From positions 1 to 44,416 of the forward strand of contig JASHOY010000397.1 of the NCBI GenBank assembly GCA_030038435.1: a DNA stretch of 44,416 nucleotides. The letters run 5' to 3'. The stretch is from Acidobacteriaceae bacterium. Its GTDB lineage: Bacteria; Acidobacteriota; Terriglobia; Terriglobales; Acidobacteriaceae. The position numbers were made by a program, and so were the translations under genes. The notes beneath the pieces were generated by a model, which saw nothing but the letters and a program-made list of their open reading frames with translations, was not told the DNA's origin and did not search any database. Shown here one piece after another: positions 17,422 through 25,834 of the stretch. Every line of letters starts with the position of its first letter. The first letter of the stretch is position 1.

Positions 17422-19557
17422 ATGAAATCGTACCAGGGAAGTGAGATCCGCAACGTAGCTGTAGTGGGGCATGCACAAAGCGGCAAAACCTCGCTGATCG
17501 CCGCGCTGCTGCATGCCGCCAGAATGACTCCCGCGCAGGGACGCGTCGCCGACGGCACCGCCGTCACTGCTTACGATGAAGAAGAGGTCGCCCGCGGCCT
17601 CACCATGCAGAACGCGGTTGCATTCGCGGAGTGGCAAGGCGCCAAAATCAACTTCGTCGACACTCCCGGCTTCCACATGTTCACCCACGAAGCCCGCGCC
17701 GCTCTCCTTCCCGTCGAATCCGCCATCGTCCTCGTTAATGCGCAGAACGGCGTCGAGCCTGTCACTGAGCGTGTCTGGCGTAATGCCGAAGAAGCCGAAA
17801 TCCCCCGCATCGTGGTCATCAATCAGATGGACCACCCCAAAGCGGGCGGCACCGAAGGCCTCTCCGCCCTCATTGAAGACCTCCACGAGCGCTGGGGTCG
17901 CACCTGCACTCCCGTCCAGCTCCCCATCGCCGACGCCAATGGCTTCCACGGCGTAGTCGACCTGGTCACCATGACTTCCTACTTTTACAGTCCCGGCGGC
18001 GACGGCCGTGGCAAGACCGGTGAAATGCCCGCCAACCTCGCCGCCCAGGCCAAGGCCGCCCATGAAGCGCTCGTCGAGCTGGTCGCCGAAGGTAAAGATG
18101 AGCTGATGGAAGAATTCTTCGAGAAGGGCACCATCCCCGAAGACCACCTCATCGCTGCGCTTCACGAAGCCATCCGCGAAGACCGCATCTTCCCCGTCCT
18201 GTTCACCAGTGGCGGCATGAATGTGGCCACCGACCACCTCCTCGACTTCCTCAACACTTATGCGCCTTCAGCTAGCGAGCGCGTCCCGTTCCCCGTCCGT
18301 CTCCCCGCCGCCTCGGCCGCTGCAAACGGCGACGGCGCCGACACTGCTTCCATGACCCGCAAAGTCGATGACAACGAGCCCGCTGCCGTCGTCGTCTTCA
18401 AAACCATGTCCGATCCCTTCGCTGGCCGCATCAGTTTTTTCAAAGTGGTCAGCGGCATCATCCGCAACGACGCGGCACTGGAAAACTACACCCGGCGCAG
18501 CTCGGAGAAATTCTCCCACCTCAGCATCATGCAGGGCCGCAAGGCCATCGAAGTTGCCGAGCTCCACGCCGGCGATATCGGCGCCGTCGCGAAACTTCGC
18601 GACACCCTCACCGGCGATACCCTCGGCGTCAAAGGTTCTGAAATTCAGGTGGATCTCGCCGCACTTCCCGAGCCGGCCATGACTTACGCCATCGAGCCCA
18701 AGTCGCGCGCCGATGAAGACAAGCTCGCCCCCGCCATCCACAAGCTCATGGAAGAGGATCTCCTCATCCGTTTCTTCCGCGATCCGCAAACCAACGAATT
18801 TCTCATTGCCGGCGCCGGCCAGCCGCACATCGAGGCCATCGTCAGCCGCCTCAAAAAGCGCTACCACGCTGAAGTCACGCTCAAAGCCCCCAAGGTTCCC
18901 TACCGCGAAACCATCCGCGGCAAAGCTGACGCCCAGGGCCGCCACAAAAAACAAACCGGCGGTCACGGCCAGTTCGGCGATTGCAAAATCCGCATGGAGC
19001 CTCTGCCCCGCGGTTCCGGTTTCGAGTTCGTCAACGACATCTTCGGCGGCGCCATCCCCAAAGGCTTCATTCCCGCGGTGGAAAAAGGTATCCAGGAATC
19101 CGCCGCTCGCGGCTTCCTCGCCGGTTACCCGGTTGTAGACTTCAAAGTCGAACTTTACGATGGCAGCTACCACGAGGTTGATTCCAACGAGTTATCCTTC
19201 AAGATGGCCGGCCGCATTGCCTTCCGCAAATGCATGGAGCAGGCAAAACCGGTTCTCCTCGAGCCCATCATGAAAGTCGAAATCGAGTCACCCGACGATT
19301 TCGCCGGTACCCTGATGGGCGATCTTAACGGCCGCCGCGGCCGCGTCCAGGGCATGGAGACCAGGGGCCGCACCACCATCATCAATGCTGAAGTTCCCAT
19401 GGCTGAAATGCTGACTTATGGCACGCAGCTAACTTCCATGACTCAGGGTAAAGCGAGTTACCACATGGAAATGGATCACTACGACGTGGTCCCGCAGCTC
19501 GTGGCCGACAAAATCCTCGCCAATGCCAAACGCCCCGTCGAGGAAGAAGAAGAATAG
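17422..19557 (+). CDS. Elongation factor G-like translational GTPase
   Basis: A 711-residue protein with the full EF-G domain order. The GTPase domain has P-loop GHAQSGKT (16-23), switch I region ending RGLTM (58-62), DTPG (80-83) and NQMD (134-137) in place of the usual NKxD. EF-G domains II-V follow, with YRETIRGKADAQGRHKKQTGGHGQFGD marking domain IV. It belongs to the EF-G-like paralogue group (EF-G2 type) rather than canonical FusA: the start GNVAVVGHAQSGKT-like region, the NQMD box and the isolation from rpsL, rpsG and tufA all argue that way. It probably acts on the ribosome, but the exact role of such paralogues is unsettled. Strong GAGGAG site; monocistronic, followed by a perfect hairpin. 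Confidence 0.9.
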   Translation: MKSYQGSEIRNVAVVGHAQSGKTSLIAALLHAARMTPAQGRVADGTAVTAYDEEEVARGLTMQNAVAFAEWQGAKINFVDTPGFHMFTHEARAALLPVESAIVLVNAQNGVEPVTERVWRNAEEAEIPRIVVINQMDHPKAGGTEGLSALIEDLHERWGRTCTPVQLPIADANGFHGVVDLVTMTSYFYSPGGDGRGKTGEMPANLAAQAKAAHEALVELVAEGKDELMEEFFEKGTIPEDHLIAALHEAIREDRIFPVLFTSGGMNVATDHLLDFLNTYAPSASERVPFPVRLPAASAAANGDGADTASMTRKVDDNEPAAVVVFKTMSDPFAGRISFFKVVSGIIRNDAALENYTRRSSEKFSHLSIMQGRKAIEVAELHAGDIGAVAKLRDTLTGDTLGVKGSEIQVDLAALPEPAMTYAIEPKSRADEDKLAPAIHKLMEEDLLIRFFRDPQTNEFLIAGAGQPHIEAIVSRLKKRYHAEVTLKAPKVPYRETIRGKADAQGRHKKQTGGHGQFGDCKIRMEPLPRGSGFEFVNDIFGGAIPKGFIPAVEKGIQESAARGFLAGYPVVDFKVELYDGSYHEVDSNELSFKMAGRIAFRKCMEQAKPVLLEPIMKVEIESPDDFAGTLMGDLNGRRGRVQGMETRGRTTIINAEVPMAEMLTYGTQLTSMTQGKASYHMEMDHYDVVPQLVADKILANAKRPVEEEEE

Positions 19558-19601
19558 ACTTGCACTCATTTAAAACCGCGGCGGTGTGAATCACACTTCC
19601 C

Positions 19602-19642
19602 TTCCCACCCTTTTCACAACGTAATCGTAAAAAGGGTGGGAA
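19602..19642 (+). terminator. Perfect 13-base hairpin after the EF-G-like gene
   Basis: TTCCCACCCTTTT (19602-19614) and AAAAGGGTGGGAA (19630-19642), perfect arms with a 15-base loop, 44 bases after the stop codon. There is no immediate T run after the right arm, but the arm itself carries A/T ends, so either strand could use it. The most likely role is a transcription terminator. Confidence 0.6.
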
Positions 19643-19997
19643 ACTACTTCCGCACTTTTTACCTCGCGAATCCTCTGCACACGACTGAAACCGGAGACCT
19701 TCGGACTGATGCTTGAGCAGGAACTCGCGGGATCCGGCGCCACACCTTCCTCCCGGGCACTACGCCGATGCAGCCTCGGACAAAGCTTGTCGAAATCACT
19801 CCCGATCGCTCGGCAGAAAAGGAATGCCGAGCACAGGGTCGTCTGTGTTTACAAGAGCTGTTTCCTGATAAGCCGGGAAAAAATTGTAAGACGAGCCTAA
19901 CCAATCTCGCCGGTGAGTTTGCAAGTATGCTCGATTAGATGGGAAGCATTTGCCGCCTTTTCTGGTATTTGCGCGGCCTAAAGGAAAACGGAGATGT

Positions 19998-20011
19998 CGC
20001 TAACGTTTGCC
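19998..20011. promoter_or_regulatory. Possible weak LacI-like operator
   Basis: CGCTAACGTTTGCC, five of seven half-site matches around CG, 64 bases from the perfect operator at 20062. It shares the AACGTT core with both stronger sites. Taken alone it would not be convincing. Confidence 0.3.
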
Positions 20012-20061
20012 GTTTCCATCGTTGTAGCTCACCCATCATTCAATTGCTGTATCTCGGCTGG

Positions 20062-20075
20062 GAGAAACGTTTCTC
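20062..20075. promoter_or_regulatory. Perfect LacI-like operator (distal)
   Basis: GAGAAACGTTTCTC, a perfect 14-base palindrome with central CG, followed by an AT-rich stretch. The same 12-base core recurs 171 bases downstream. No LacI gene is adjacent; the regulator would have to act in trans. Confidence 0.65.
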
Positions 20076-20232
20076 ATATTTTTGCCTCGGCACACGAGGA
20101 TTGCTAACTCTGAAGAGTCTTCTCCCGGGAATGCTGCGTTCACCACCAGATTTCGGGGAGTCATCTATTCGTCACAACTACAGGCAGTTCGACCGGCCGC
20201 GCGCCAGAGTCTGATTCGGCTTGCCAACCGTT

Positions 20233-20246
20233 GCGAAACGTTTCTC
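20233..20246. promoter_or_regulatory. LacI-like operator (proximal)
   Basis: GCGAAACGTTTCTC, identical to the distal site except at the second base. It lies 222 bases upstream of the deaminase-like start. The right half continues into a second inverted repeat ending at 20258. Two copies at this spacing would permit repression by DNA looping. Confidence 0.62.
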
Positions 20247-20468
20247 ACTCATGAGAAAGTCTTTCATTGACAGCCGCCTCTCGTTCCCCTCACAATTGCG
20301 CTGGGAGTACCAGAAGATTTGCCTGGTGCTCAACCTCAGCTTGTTGGCTCGGCTGCCCCACGGCGCGTGCGGCAACCTTGCACGGCGATTCAGCGTCGTC
20401 ACCGTCCCTGTAGCGTTAACAAGCCATGAGCCAGCAGAAAAGGAAGTTCGTGGTTCCTCAAGGACATC

Positions 20469-21254
20469 ATGCGGTTTCAAGTTGATAGGCTCAAGGTGGA
20501 AATACATGCCGACAGCGAGTCCTGCGGTGAAGCTGCAGCCAAGGCTGCTGCGGAAGCGCTCGCTGACCTAAACTGGGAACGTGAAAGCATCGGTGTTGTG
20601 TTTGCTACTGGCGCCTCGCAACTCAATATGCTTCGAGCACTCGTGGCTCGGCGCGGCATTCCATGGCCGAAAATCCTGGGCTTTCATCTCGACGAGTATG
20701 TCGGAATCCCGGAGCGACATCCAGCCTCCTTTCGCAACTATCTGCGTCAACAACTCACATCGCAGGTCAACATGCGCGCCTTCTATGATATCGACGGAAA
20801 CGCCAAGGATATTCACGAGTTCTGTCGAGATTATGCGTTGAGGCTCCATCAAGCCGATCCTCAACTTTGCCTGCTCGGCATTGGGGAAAATGGTCATCTG
20901 GCTTTCAACGAACCGGGCGAAGCAGATTTTGACGATCCACTGGAGGAGAAGGTCGTCGGGCTGGACGCAGTCTGCCGCGAGCAACAGGTCGCCGAAGGAT
21001 GGTTTCCGAGCACGGAAGAGGTCCCCGAGCGCGCCATTACCCTAACCATCCCAACTTTGTTCCGGATTCCGCAACTGCTTGTCTCGGTGCCCGGCGCACG
21101 AAAAGCGCAGATCATACGGCGAGTGCTTCGGGAACCCGTTGCCGAGGCATGTCCGGCCACAATTCTGCGCATGCATCCCAACGCAACGCTCTTCCTCGAC
21201 TGCGAATCCGCAGCAAAACTGGATCTCAGCGAGGCGGCGCTATCCGTCCAATGA
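20469..21254 (+). CDS. Glucosamine-6-phosphate deaminase/isomerase family enzyme
   Basis: A 261-residue protein of the NagB/6-phosphogluconolactonase fold. It shows the phosphate loop FATGASQLNML (45-55), FHLDEYVG (D75, equivalent to NagB D72) and LGIGENGHLAFNEPG (136-150, with H143 and E148 kept). The catalytic Asp of E. coli NagB (D141 in VDGH) is Asn here (ENGH), a pattern of the wider NagB-like group, so a plain glucosamine-6-phosphate deaminase assignment is not secure. AAGGA lies before ATG. It is first of a three-gene set with a RhaT-like permease and a GH31; LacI-like operators lie upstream. It is likely the cytoplasmic amino-sugar step of that pathway. Confidence 0.82.
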   Translation: MRFQVDRLKVEIHADSESCGEAAAKAAAEALADLNWERESIGVVFATGASQLNMLRALVARRGIPWPKILGFHLDEYVGIPERHPASFRNYLRQQLTSQVNMRAFYDIDGNAKDIHEFCRDYALRLHQADPQLCLLGIGENGHLAFNEPGEADFDDPLEEKVVGLDAVCREQQVAEGWFPSTEEVPERAITLTIPTLFRIPQLLVSVPGARKAQIIRRVLREPVAEACPATILRMHPNATLFLDCESAAKLDLSEAALSVQ

Positions 21255-21279
21255 TTCAAAGAAGCAAGGAAGGTCATGC

Positions 21280-22332
21280 GTGACCTGGGGTGACTCTGCG
21301 CTAACTTTGGGCGTCACATTTGCCCTCCTTGCCGGCATCATGTGCGGAGCCTTCGCCCTGCCCATGAGGTATCTGGGGCGCTGGTCGTGGGAAAACGTAT
21401 GGGCAATTTTCATCCTCGTCTCCTGCGTGCTGATGCCGCTGATCATTGCCCGGGACGCTGCCCCGGGATTGCTGCACATTCTCCGCTCCGCACCGGCAGG
21501 CGCCGTGACCGCAGCCATTCTCACCGGCTTTGCGTGGGGCTTCGGCGCGATTATGTTCGGCCAGGGAGTCAGCGCTGTGGGCTTGTCGATGGCCAACACT
21601 CTGGTGCTTGCCATCAGCGCTTCGCTGGGATCGTTTTTGCCCATGGGGATTCTTGCTCCCGGAAAATTCCGCCAGCCGCAGGGGCATGCTGTCGTTCTCG
21701 GCACCTTGATCGGCATCGCCGGCATCGCCTTCTGCGGCTACGCAGGCATTTTACGAGAAAAAAGCCAGGGCGGAGAGAAGGAAAAGCTGCGCGGCGACAT
21801 GGTCGGCTCCACGCGTCCCATCGCCGTCGGACTTGCGCTGTGCATCGGCGCCGGACTTCTTTCCGCAGTGCTGAACATTGGCTACAGCATCGCGCAACCT
21901 GTGCTTGGCGCCGCCGTCCACGCCGGAGACAGCGCCTTCGCAGGTTCGAGCATCATCTGGCTGCTCATGCTCACCAGCGGCGCAGTGCCCAATTTGTGCT
22001 TCTGCGCCTATCTGATGGGGAAGAACGGCAGCTGGCGCAAATATTCAGAACCGAACGGCTCGATTCTGTATGGCCTGACGGTTTTGATGGGACTCCTATG
22101 GGGCGGAGACATTTTTCTCTACGGTTTTGCCTCTCCCAAAATCGGCAGGCTTGGGCCGGCCATCGCCTGGCCCCTCAAGCTGATTGCCGGACTGATCACC
22201 GCCAACGTGATCGGCTACTTCGTCGGCGAGTGGAAGCTCACACGCGCATTGGATCGGCGCTGGATGCTCGCTGGTTTATTGGTCCTGCTCATCGCTATTG
22301 GCGTTCTGGCATGGTCCACCACCCTCGGGTGA
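21280..22332 (+). CDS. L-rhamnose/proton symporter (RhaT) family permease
   Basis: About 350 residues, close to E. coli RhaT (344), with some ten hydrophobic segments beginning LGVTFALLAGIMCGAFALPMRYLGRWSWENVW. Later segments such as GVSAVGLSMANTLVLAISASLGSFLPM and LTVLMGLLWGGDIFLYGFA also match the RhaT family. I place the start at GTG 21280: AAGGAAGG lies 6 bases before it, while the frame extends uselessly further upstream and the nearby ATG 21276 is out of frame and stops after five codons. It begins 25 bases after the deaminase-like gene. Family members import L-rhamnose or related sugars with protons; the real substrate here is open because there are no rhamnose catabolic genes in the window. 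Confidence 0.85.
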   Translation: MTWGDSALTLGVTFALLAGIMCGAFALPMRYLGRWSWENVWAIFILVSCVLMPLIIARDAAPGLLHILRSAPAGAVTAAILTGFAWGFGAIMFGQGVSAVGLSMANTLVLAISASLGSFLPMGILAPGKFRQPQGHAVVLGTLIGIAGIAFCGYAGILREKSQGGEKEKLRGDMVGSTRPIAVGLALCIGAGLLSAVLNIGYSIAQPVLGAAVHAGDSAFAGSSIIWLLMLTSGAVPNLCFCAYLMGKNGSWRKYSEPNGSILYGLTVLMGLLWGGDIFLYGFASPKIGRLGPAIAWPLKLIAGLITANVIGYFVGEWKLTRALDRRWMLAGLLVLLIAIGVLAWSTTLG

Positions 22333-22481
22333 GGTGCGAATCAAGCGTAAGTCAGGATAGTCGCTGTCCAGCCGGAATAAACGACGTCTGCGAGGCTGCA
22401 TCCGCGGGGGAGCCGCGCATCGGGGCGCCGCGCTCCTGGTGTGTAGAATGATCAGTCGTATCTACGTCATAAAAGGAAAAT

Positions 22482-24611
22482 ATGCCAACCAGGATCACCC
22501 GACGCACGCTCGCCAAATCAATCGCCGCGGCAGGAGCCGCCGCAAGTCTCAAAAACCTTTTGAGCGCGCAGGCGCCGGCAGGCACGGCCTATCGCTCACA
22601 GTGGGAGTCAGTCTATCCCGGCGTATGGCGCGCCACTCTCGGCACGCCAGAGCCCTATACAGCCGTATCCAGTCGGCTCATCCAGCCGGATGTGCAAGCT
22701 TTCCAAAAACTGCCGCGCGTCAAAACAGCTCCCCTGCCTCCCATAGCTGGCCTGCGAATTCCCCGTGGTTTTGTCGTCCAGTTGCCTCTGCGCCCCAATG
22801 AACAGGTCTTCGGTTTCGGGCTGCAACTGCTGTCTTTTGCGCAGCGCGGAAAGAAGAAGGTAGCGCGCGTCAACGCCGATCCCAGGATAGATACAGGCGA
22901 TTCACACGCGCCGGTGCCCTTTTATGTGACCACGGAGGGAATCGGGATCCTCATCGACACGGCCCGCTATGCCAATTTCTATTTTGGTGACGCCAGGCTC
23001 AAGCCTACCCATCCTGTGGAAGGCGTTACGCAAACTAACCCGGCCCCGAACTACAGCAATAATCTCCAGAACCAGGATTCCGGCTGGATTACAGTCGATG
23101 TCCCGCATGCGGCGGGTGTGGATGTGTATCTGTTTGCCGGGCCTGCAATGCTCGACGCGGTGAAGCGCTATAACGTGTTTTCGGGCGGCGGAGTTATGCC
23201 CCCGGAGTGGGGGCTAGGGTTCTGGTATCGCATGGATGCACAGGCGAATCAGCAAGAGGCTCTGCATTTCGCGCACAGCTTTCGCGATCGCAACATTCCC
23301 TGCGATGTGCTTGGCCTCGAGCCCGGATGGCAGACCCACGCCTACTCCTGCACCTTTGTCTGGAATAACGAACGCTTTCCCGACCCGCAAGAATTTATTC
23401 GATCTGCCGGCGAGTTGAACTACAAGGTGAATCTCTGGGAGCACGCCTTCACCCATCCGGCATCGCCCGTTTTCGCGGCTCTGGAACCCAATTCCGGCAA
23501 CTACGGCGTATGGGGTGGCCTGGTGCCGGACTTTGCCGGCGCCCCGGCGCGCGAGGCCTTCGGCGCCTATCACGGCAAGACCTTCGTCGATGCAGGCATC
23601 AGTGGTTTCAAGCTCGATGAATGCGACAACTCCGACTTCACCGGCGGGTGGTCGTTTCCCGAGTGCAGCGCCTTCCCTTCGGGCATCGACGGCGAACAGA
23701 TGCATTCTGTATTCGGACTGCGTTACCAGATGGCAATCTGGAATGAATATCGGAAGCGCCGGCAGCCCACTTTCAATCTCGTTCGTTCCAGCGGCGCGCT
23801 GGCCGCTCCTTACCCTTTCGTGCTCTACAGCGATCTTTACGGGCATCGCGAGTATATTCGCGCACTGGTTAACTCCGGATTCAGCGGGTTGCTGTGGTGC
23901 CCTGAAGTTCGCGACGCCGTGAGCGAGGAAGATCTCGTCCGGCGCCTGCAAAGCGTGGTCTTCTCTCCGCTGGCCATGGTGAACGGATGGTATATCAAAA
24001 ATCCGCCATGGATGCAGCTAAACCGCAAGTTGAACAACGAAGGCCAGCTTCTGGAGAACTGGCACGCGCTTGAAGCCCGCTGCCGTGAAATCATCGGCTG
24101 GCGCATGCAACTCGTGCCCTACCTGACTGCGGCCTTTGAACGCTACGCAGCCGATGGCACGCCGCCCTTCCGCGCCATGCTTCTCGACGCTCCACAGGAT
24201 CAGCGCCTTTATAGCGTTGATGATCAGTACATGGTCGGCGACCGCATGATGGTTGCCCCGCTGTTTGCTGGCGAGCCCGTCCGCAATGTGGTTATGCCGC
24301 AAGGAGAGTGGCACGATTTCTGGACGGGAAACTCAATCGCGGGCGGTTCCCAGTTCTTCCTGCCCGCCTCGACAGAACGCATTCCCGTCTACGTTAAGAG
24401 TGGCAGCATCGTGCCCTGGGCTGACATTGGCCCACACGCCCAGGCGCCGGAGACTCGCCGTCTCACCGTCCGTATCTACGGCGACGGTTCTTTGCCATTC
24501 ACAATCGGGACCGGCAGCGAGACTCTGACACTCCAGTGGAGCGGCGCCGCCGGACGAGTGGAAGGTGCCCGCGACGGCTACAGGGTTTACGCGTGGAAGC
24601 GGATGAGCTAG
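22482..24611 (+). CDS. Tat-exported glycoside hydrolase family 31
   Basis: A 709-residue protein. A twin-arginine-like leader (TRRTLAKSIAAAGAAASL, residues 6-23) indicates export. The GH31 catalytic barrel is recognisable from PEWGLGFWYRMD onwards; the nucleophile is probably D379 in GFKLDECDN, and the acid/base probably D451 in VLYSDLYGH, which sits where WSGDN normally is. A C-terminal beta region follows (RMMVAPLFAGEPVRNVVMPQGEWHDFWTG, then STERIPVYVKSGSIVPW, typical GH31). It should cleave alpha-glucosidic or alpha-xylosidic bonds. ATG preceded by AAAGGAAAA. It is third in the cluster, 149 bases after the permease. The specificity cannot be fixed from sequence. Confidence 0.88.
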   Translation: MPTRITRRTLAKSIAAAGAAASLKNLLSAQAPAGTAYRSQWESVYPGVWRATLGTPEPYTAVSSRLIQPDVQAFQKLPRVKTAPLPPIAGLRIPRGFVVQLPLRPNEQVFGFGLQLLSFAQRGKKKVARVNADPRIDTGDSHAPVPFYVTTEGIGILIDTARYANFYFGDARLKPTHPVEGVTQTNPAPNYSNNLQNQDSGWITVDVPHAAGVDVYLFAGPAMLDAVKRYNVFSGGGVMPPEWGLGFWYRMDAQANQQEALHFAHSFRDRNIPCDVLGLEPGWQTHAYSCTFVWNNERFPDPQEFIRSAGELNYKVNLWEHAFTHPASPVFAALEPNSGNYGVWGGLVPDFAGAPAREAFGAYHGKTFVDAGISGFKLDECDNSDFTGGWSFPECSAFPSGIDGEQMHSVFGLRYQMAIWNEYRKRRQPTFNLVRSSGALAAPYPFVLYSDLYGHREYIRALVNSGFSGLLWCPEVRDAVSEEDLVRRLQSVVFSPLAMVNGWYIKNPPWMQLNRKLNNEGQLLENWHALEARCREIIGWRMQLVPYLTAAFERYAADGTPPFRAMLLDAPQDQRLYSVDDQYMVGDRMMVAPLFAGEPVRNVVMPQGEWHDFWTGNSIAGGSQFFLPASTERIPVYVKSGSIVPWADIGPHAQAPETRRLTVRIYGDGSLPFTIGTGSETLTLQWSGAAGRVEGARDGYRVYAWKRMS

Positions 24612-24730
24612 ACCCCTGACCGCCTGGTTTTGGACCGGTCCCGGGTGCGCAGTTCCCGCTTTTGAAACCTGCCCATTGAAAACCCGTCCCCAGCCTGGCG
24701 AAGAAACGGTCTCGCTCTTGACGCCTGGCA

Positions 24731-25726
24731 ATGCACGGGCTTAGGTACTGCGGTGTATCCTTACTCGTGCCCCGCCCTCGACAAGCATCGGCCATCGCAA
24801 CGCATCCGTTTCCCAGCCGCCGCATCCGCATTCTCGGCGTGCCGCTCGACATGGGCGCCAGCCGCCGCGGCGTCGACATGGGACCCTCAGCGCTGCGCGT
24901 CGCCGGCCTCCAGGCACGGCTGCAATTGCTCGGCCACGAGGTCACCGACGGCGGCAACATCCGCGTTGAAGTGGCAGAGACCCGCGCTCGCGGCGAACAG
25001 AACGCCCACTACCTGGCGGAGATCGCCGAAACCTGCGCACGCACGGCTCAGGCCGTGCTGAAGACGCTCAGAGAAGGCATGATCCCGCTGGTCCTGGGCG
25101 GCGATCACTCGCTGGCCGCGGGCACGGTATCCGGCGTGGCCGAATTCTACCGGCGCCGCAAAGAAAAGATCGGCGTGCTCTGGTTGGACGCGCACCCCGA
25201 CGTCAACACCCCGGATACCTCGCCCTCCGGCAACGTCCACGGCATGCCCCTGGCGGCGCTCGCCGGCTTGGGCCCTGAACCGCTGGCCAGGATCTTCGGA
25301 TATGCTCCCAAAGTCGCGCCGGATAACGTCGTGCTCATAGGCATCCGCAACATCGACGCCGCCGAGCAGGATAATCTGCGCCGCGCCGGCATCAGCCACA
25401 TCTACACCATGCGCGATATCGATGAACGCGGCATGCGCGCGGTGATGGAAGAGGCCCTGAGCACCGCCGGCAACGGCGCCGCCGGCTATCACGTTTCGCT
25501 GGACCTGGACTGGATCGATCCCGAAGACGCACCCGGCGTCGGCACCCCGGTCCGCGGCGGCGCCACGTATCGCGAAGCGCATCTGGCCATGGAGATCCTC
25601 GCCGACCACGGCCATCTGCTCAGCATGGAGATTGTCGAAGTGAACCCGGTGATCGACGAACACAACCGCACCGCCGATCTGGCTGTCGAGCTGGCCTGTT
25701 CGGCCTTTGGAAAGAAAATTCTCTGA
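24731..25726 (+). CDS. rocF: Arginase
   Basis: A 331-residue ureohydrolase that hydrolyses arginine to ornithine and urea in the cytoplasm with a binuclear manganese centre. Ligand motifs are all present: GGDHS (H126), DAHPD (153-157), SLDLDWID (D258, D260) and the downstream EVNPVID. The DAHPDVNTP...SGNVHGMP pattern favours arginase over agmatinase. The start is uncertain: ATG 24731 gives about 30 residues before the family's first strand (RIRILGVPLDMG), and GTG 24767 is an alternative. It follows GH31 by 119 bases, but function suggests no link to it. Ddl follows on the same strand, 108 bases on. Confidence 0.9.
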   Translation: MHGLRYCGVSLLVPRPRQASAIATHPFPSRRIRILGVPLDMGASRRGVDMGPSALRVAGLQARLQLLGHEVTDGGNIRVEVAETRARGEQNAHYLAEIAETCARTAQAVLKTLREGMIPLVLGGDHSLAAGTVSGVAEFYRRRKEKIGVLWLDAHPDVNTPDTSPSGNVHGMPLAALAGLGPEPLARIFGYAPKVAPDNVVLIGIRNIDAAEQDNLRRAGISHIYTMRDIDERGMRAVMEEALSTAGNGAAGYHVSLDLDWIDPEDAPGVGTPVRGGATYREAHLAMEILADHGHLLSMEIVEVNPVIDEHNRTADLAVELACSAFGKKIL

Positions 25727-25834
25727 GCCATTCCGTGCCCACCCATTCACAATTTGATACTTATATACCGCATTATGGTCTTTTAGAACCGCTCGCCTGC
25801 GGGCCGCATCTCTTGCGAGCTACAATCGTTCTCT

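Larger units (their letters stand above)
19558..20468. other. 911-base gene-free leader of the deaminase-permease-GH31 cluster
   Basis: No convincing coding frame on either strand. It contains the EF-G terminator hairpin, then three LacI-like sites at 19998, 20062 and 20233, and a 7-base inverted repeat TTTCTCA-ctca-TGAGAAA (20241-20258) fused to the last one. Base composition is more AT-rich than the flanking genes. This length is unusual for the window and suggests a control region, or a lost gene. Confidence 0.6.

Noticed and set aside
18268..19173. A 301-codon minus-strand frame opposite the EF-G-like gene
   Set aside because: Antisense of conserved EF-G domains.
25750..25790. TTGATA with downstream TATGGT as the ddl promoter
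   Set aside because: The spacer is only 14 bases; no better -10 is at the right distance.
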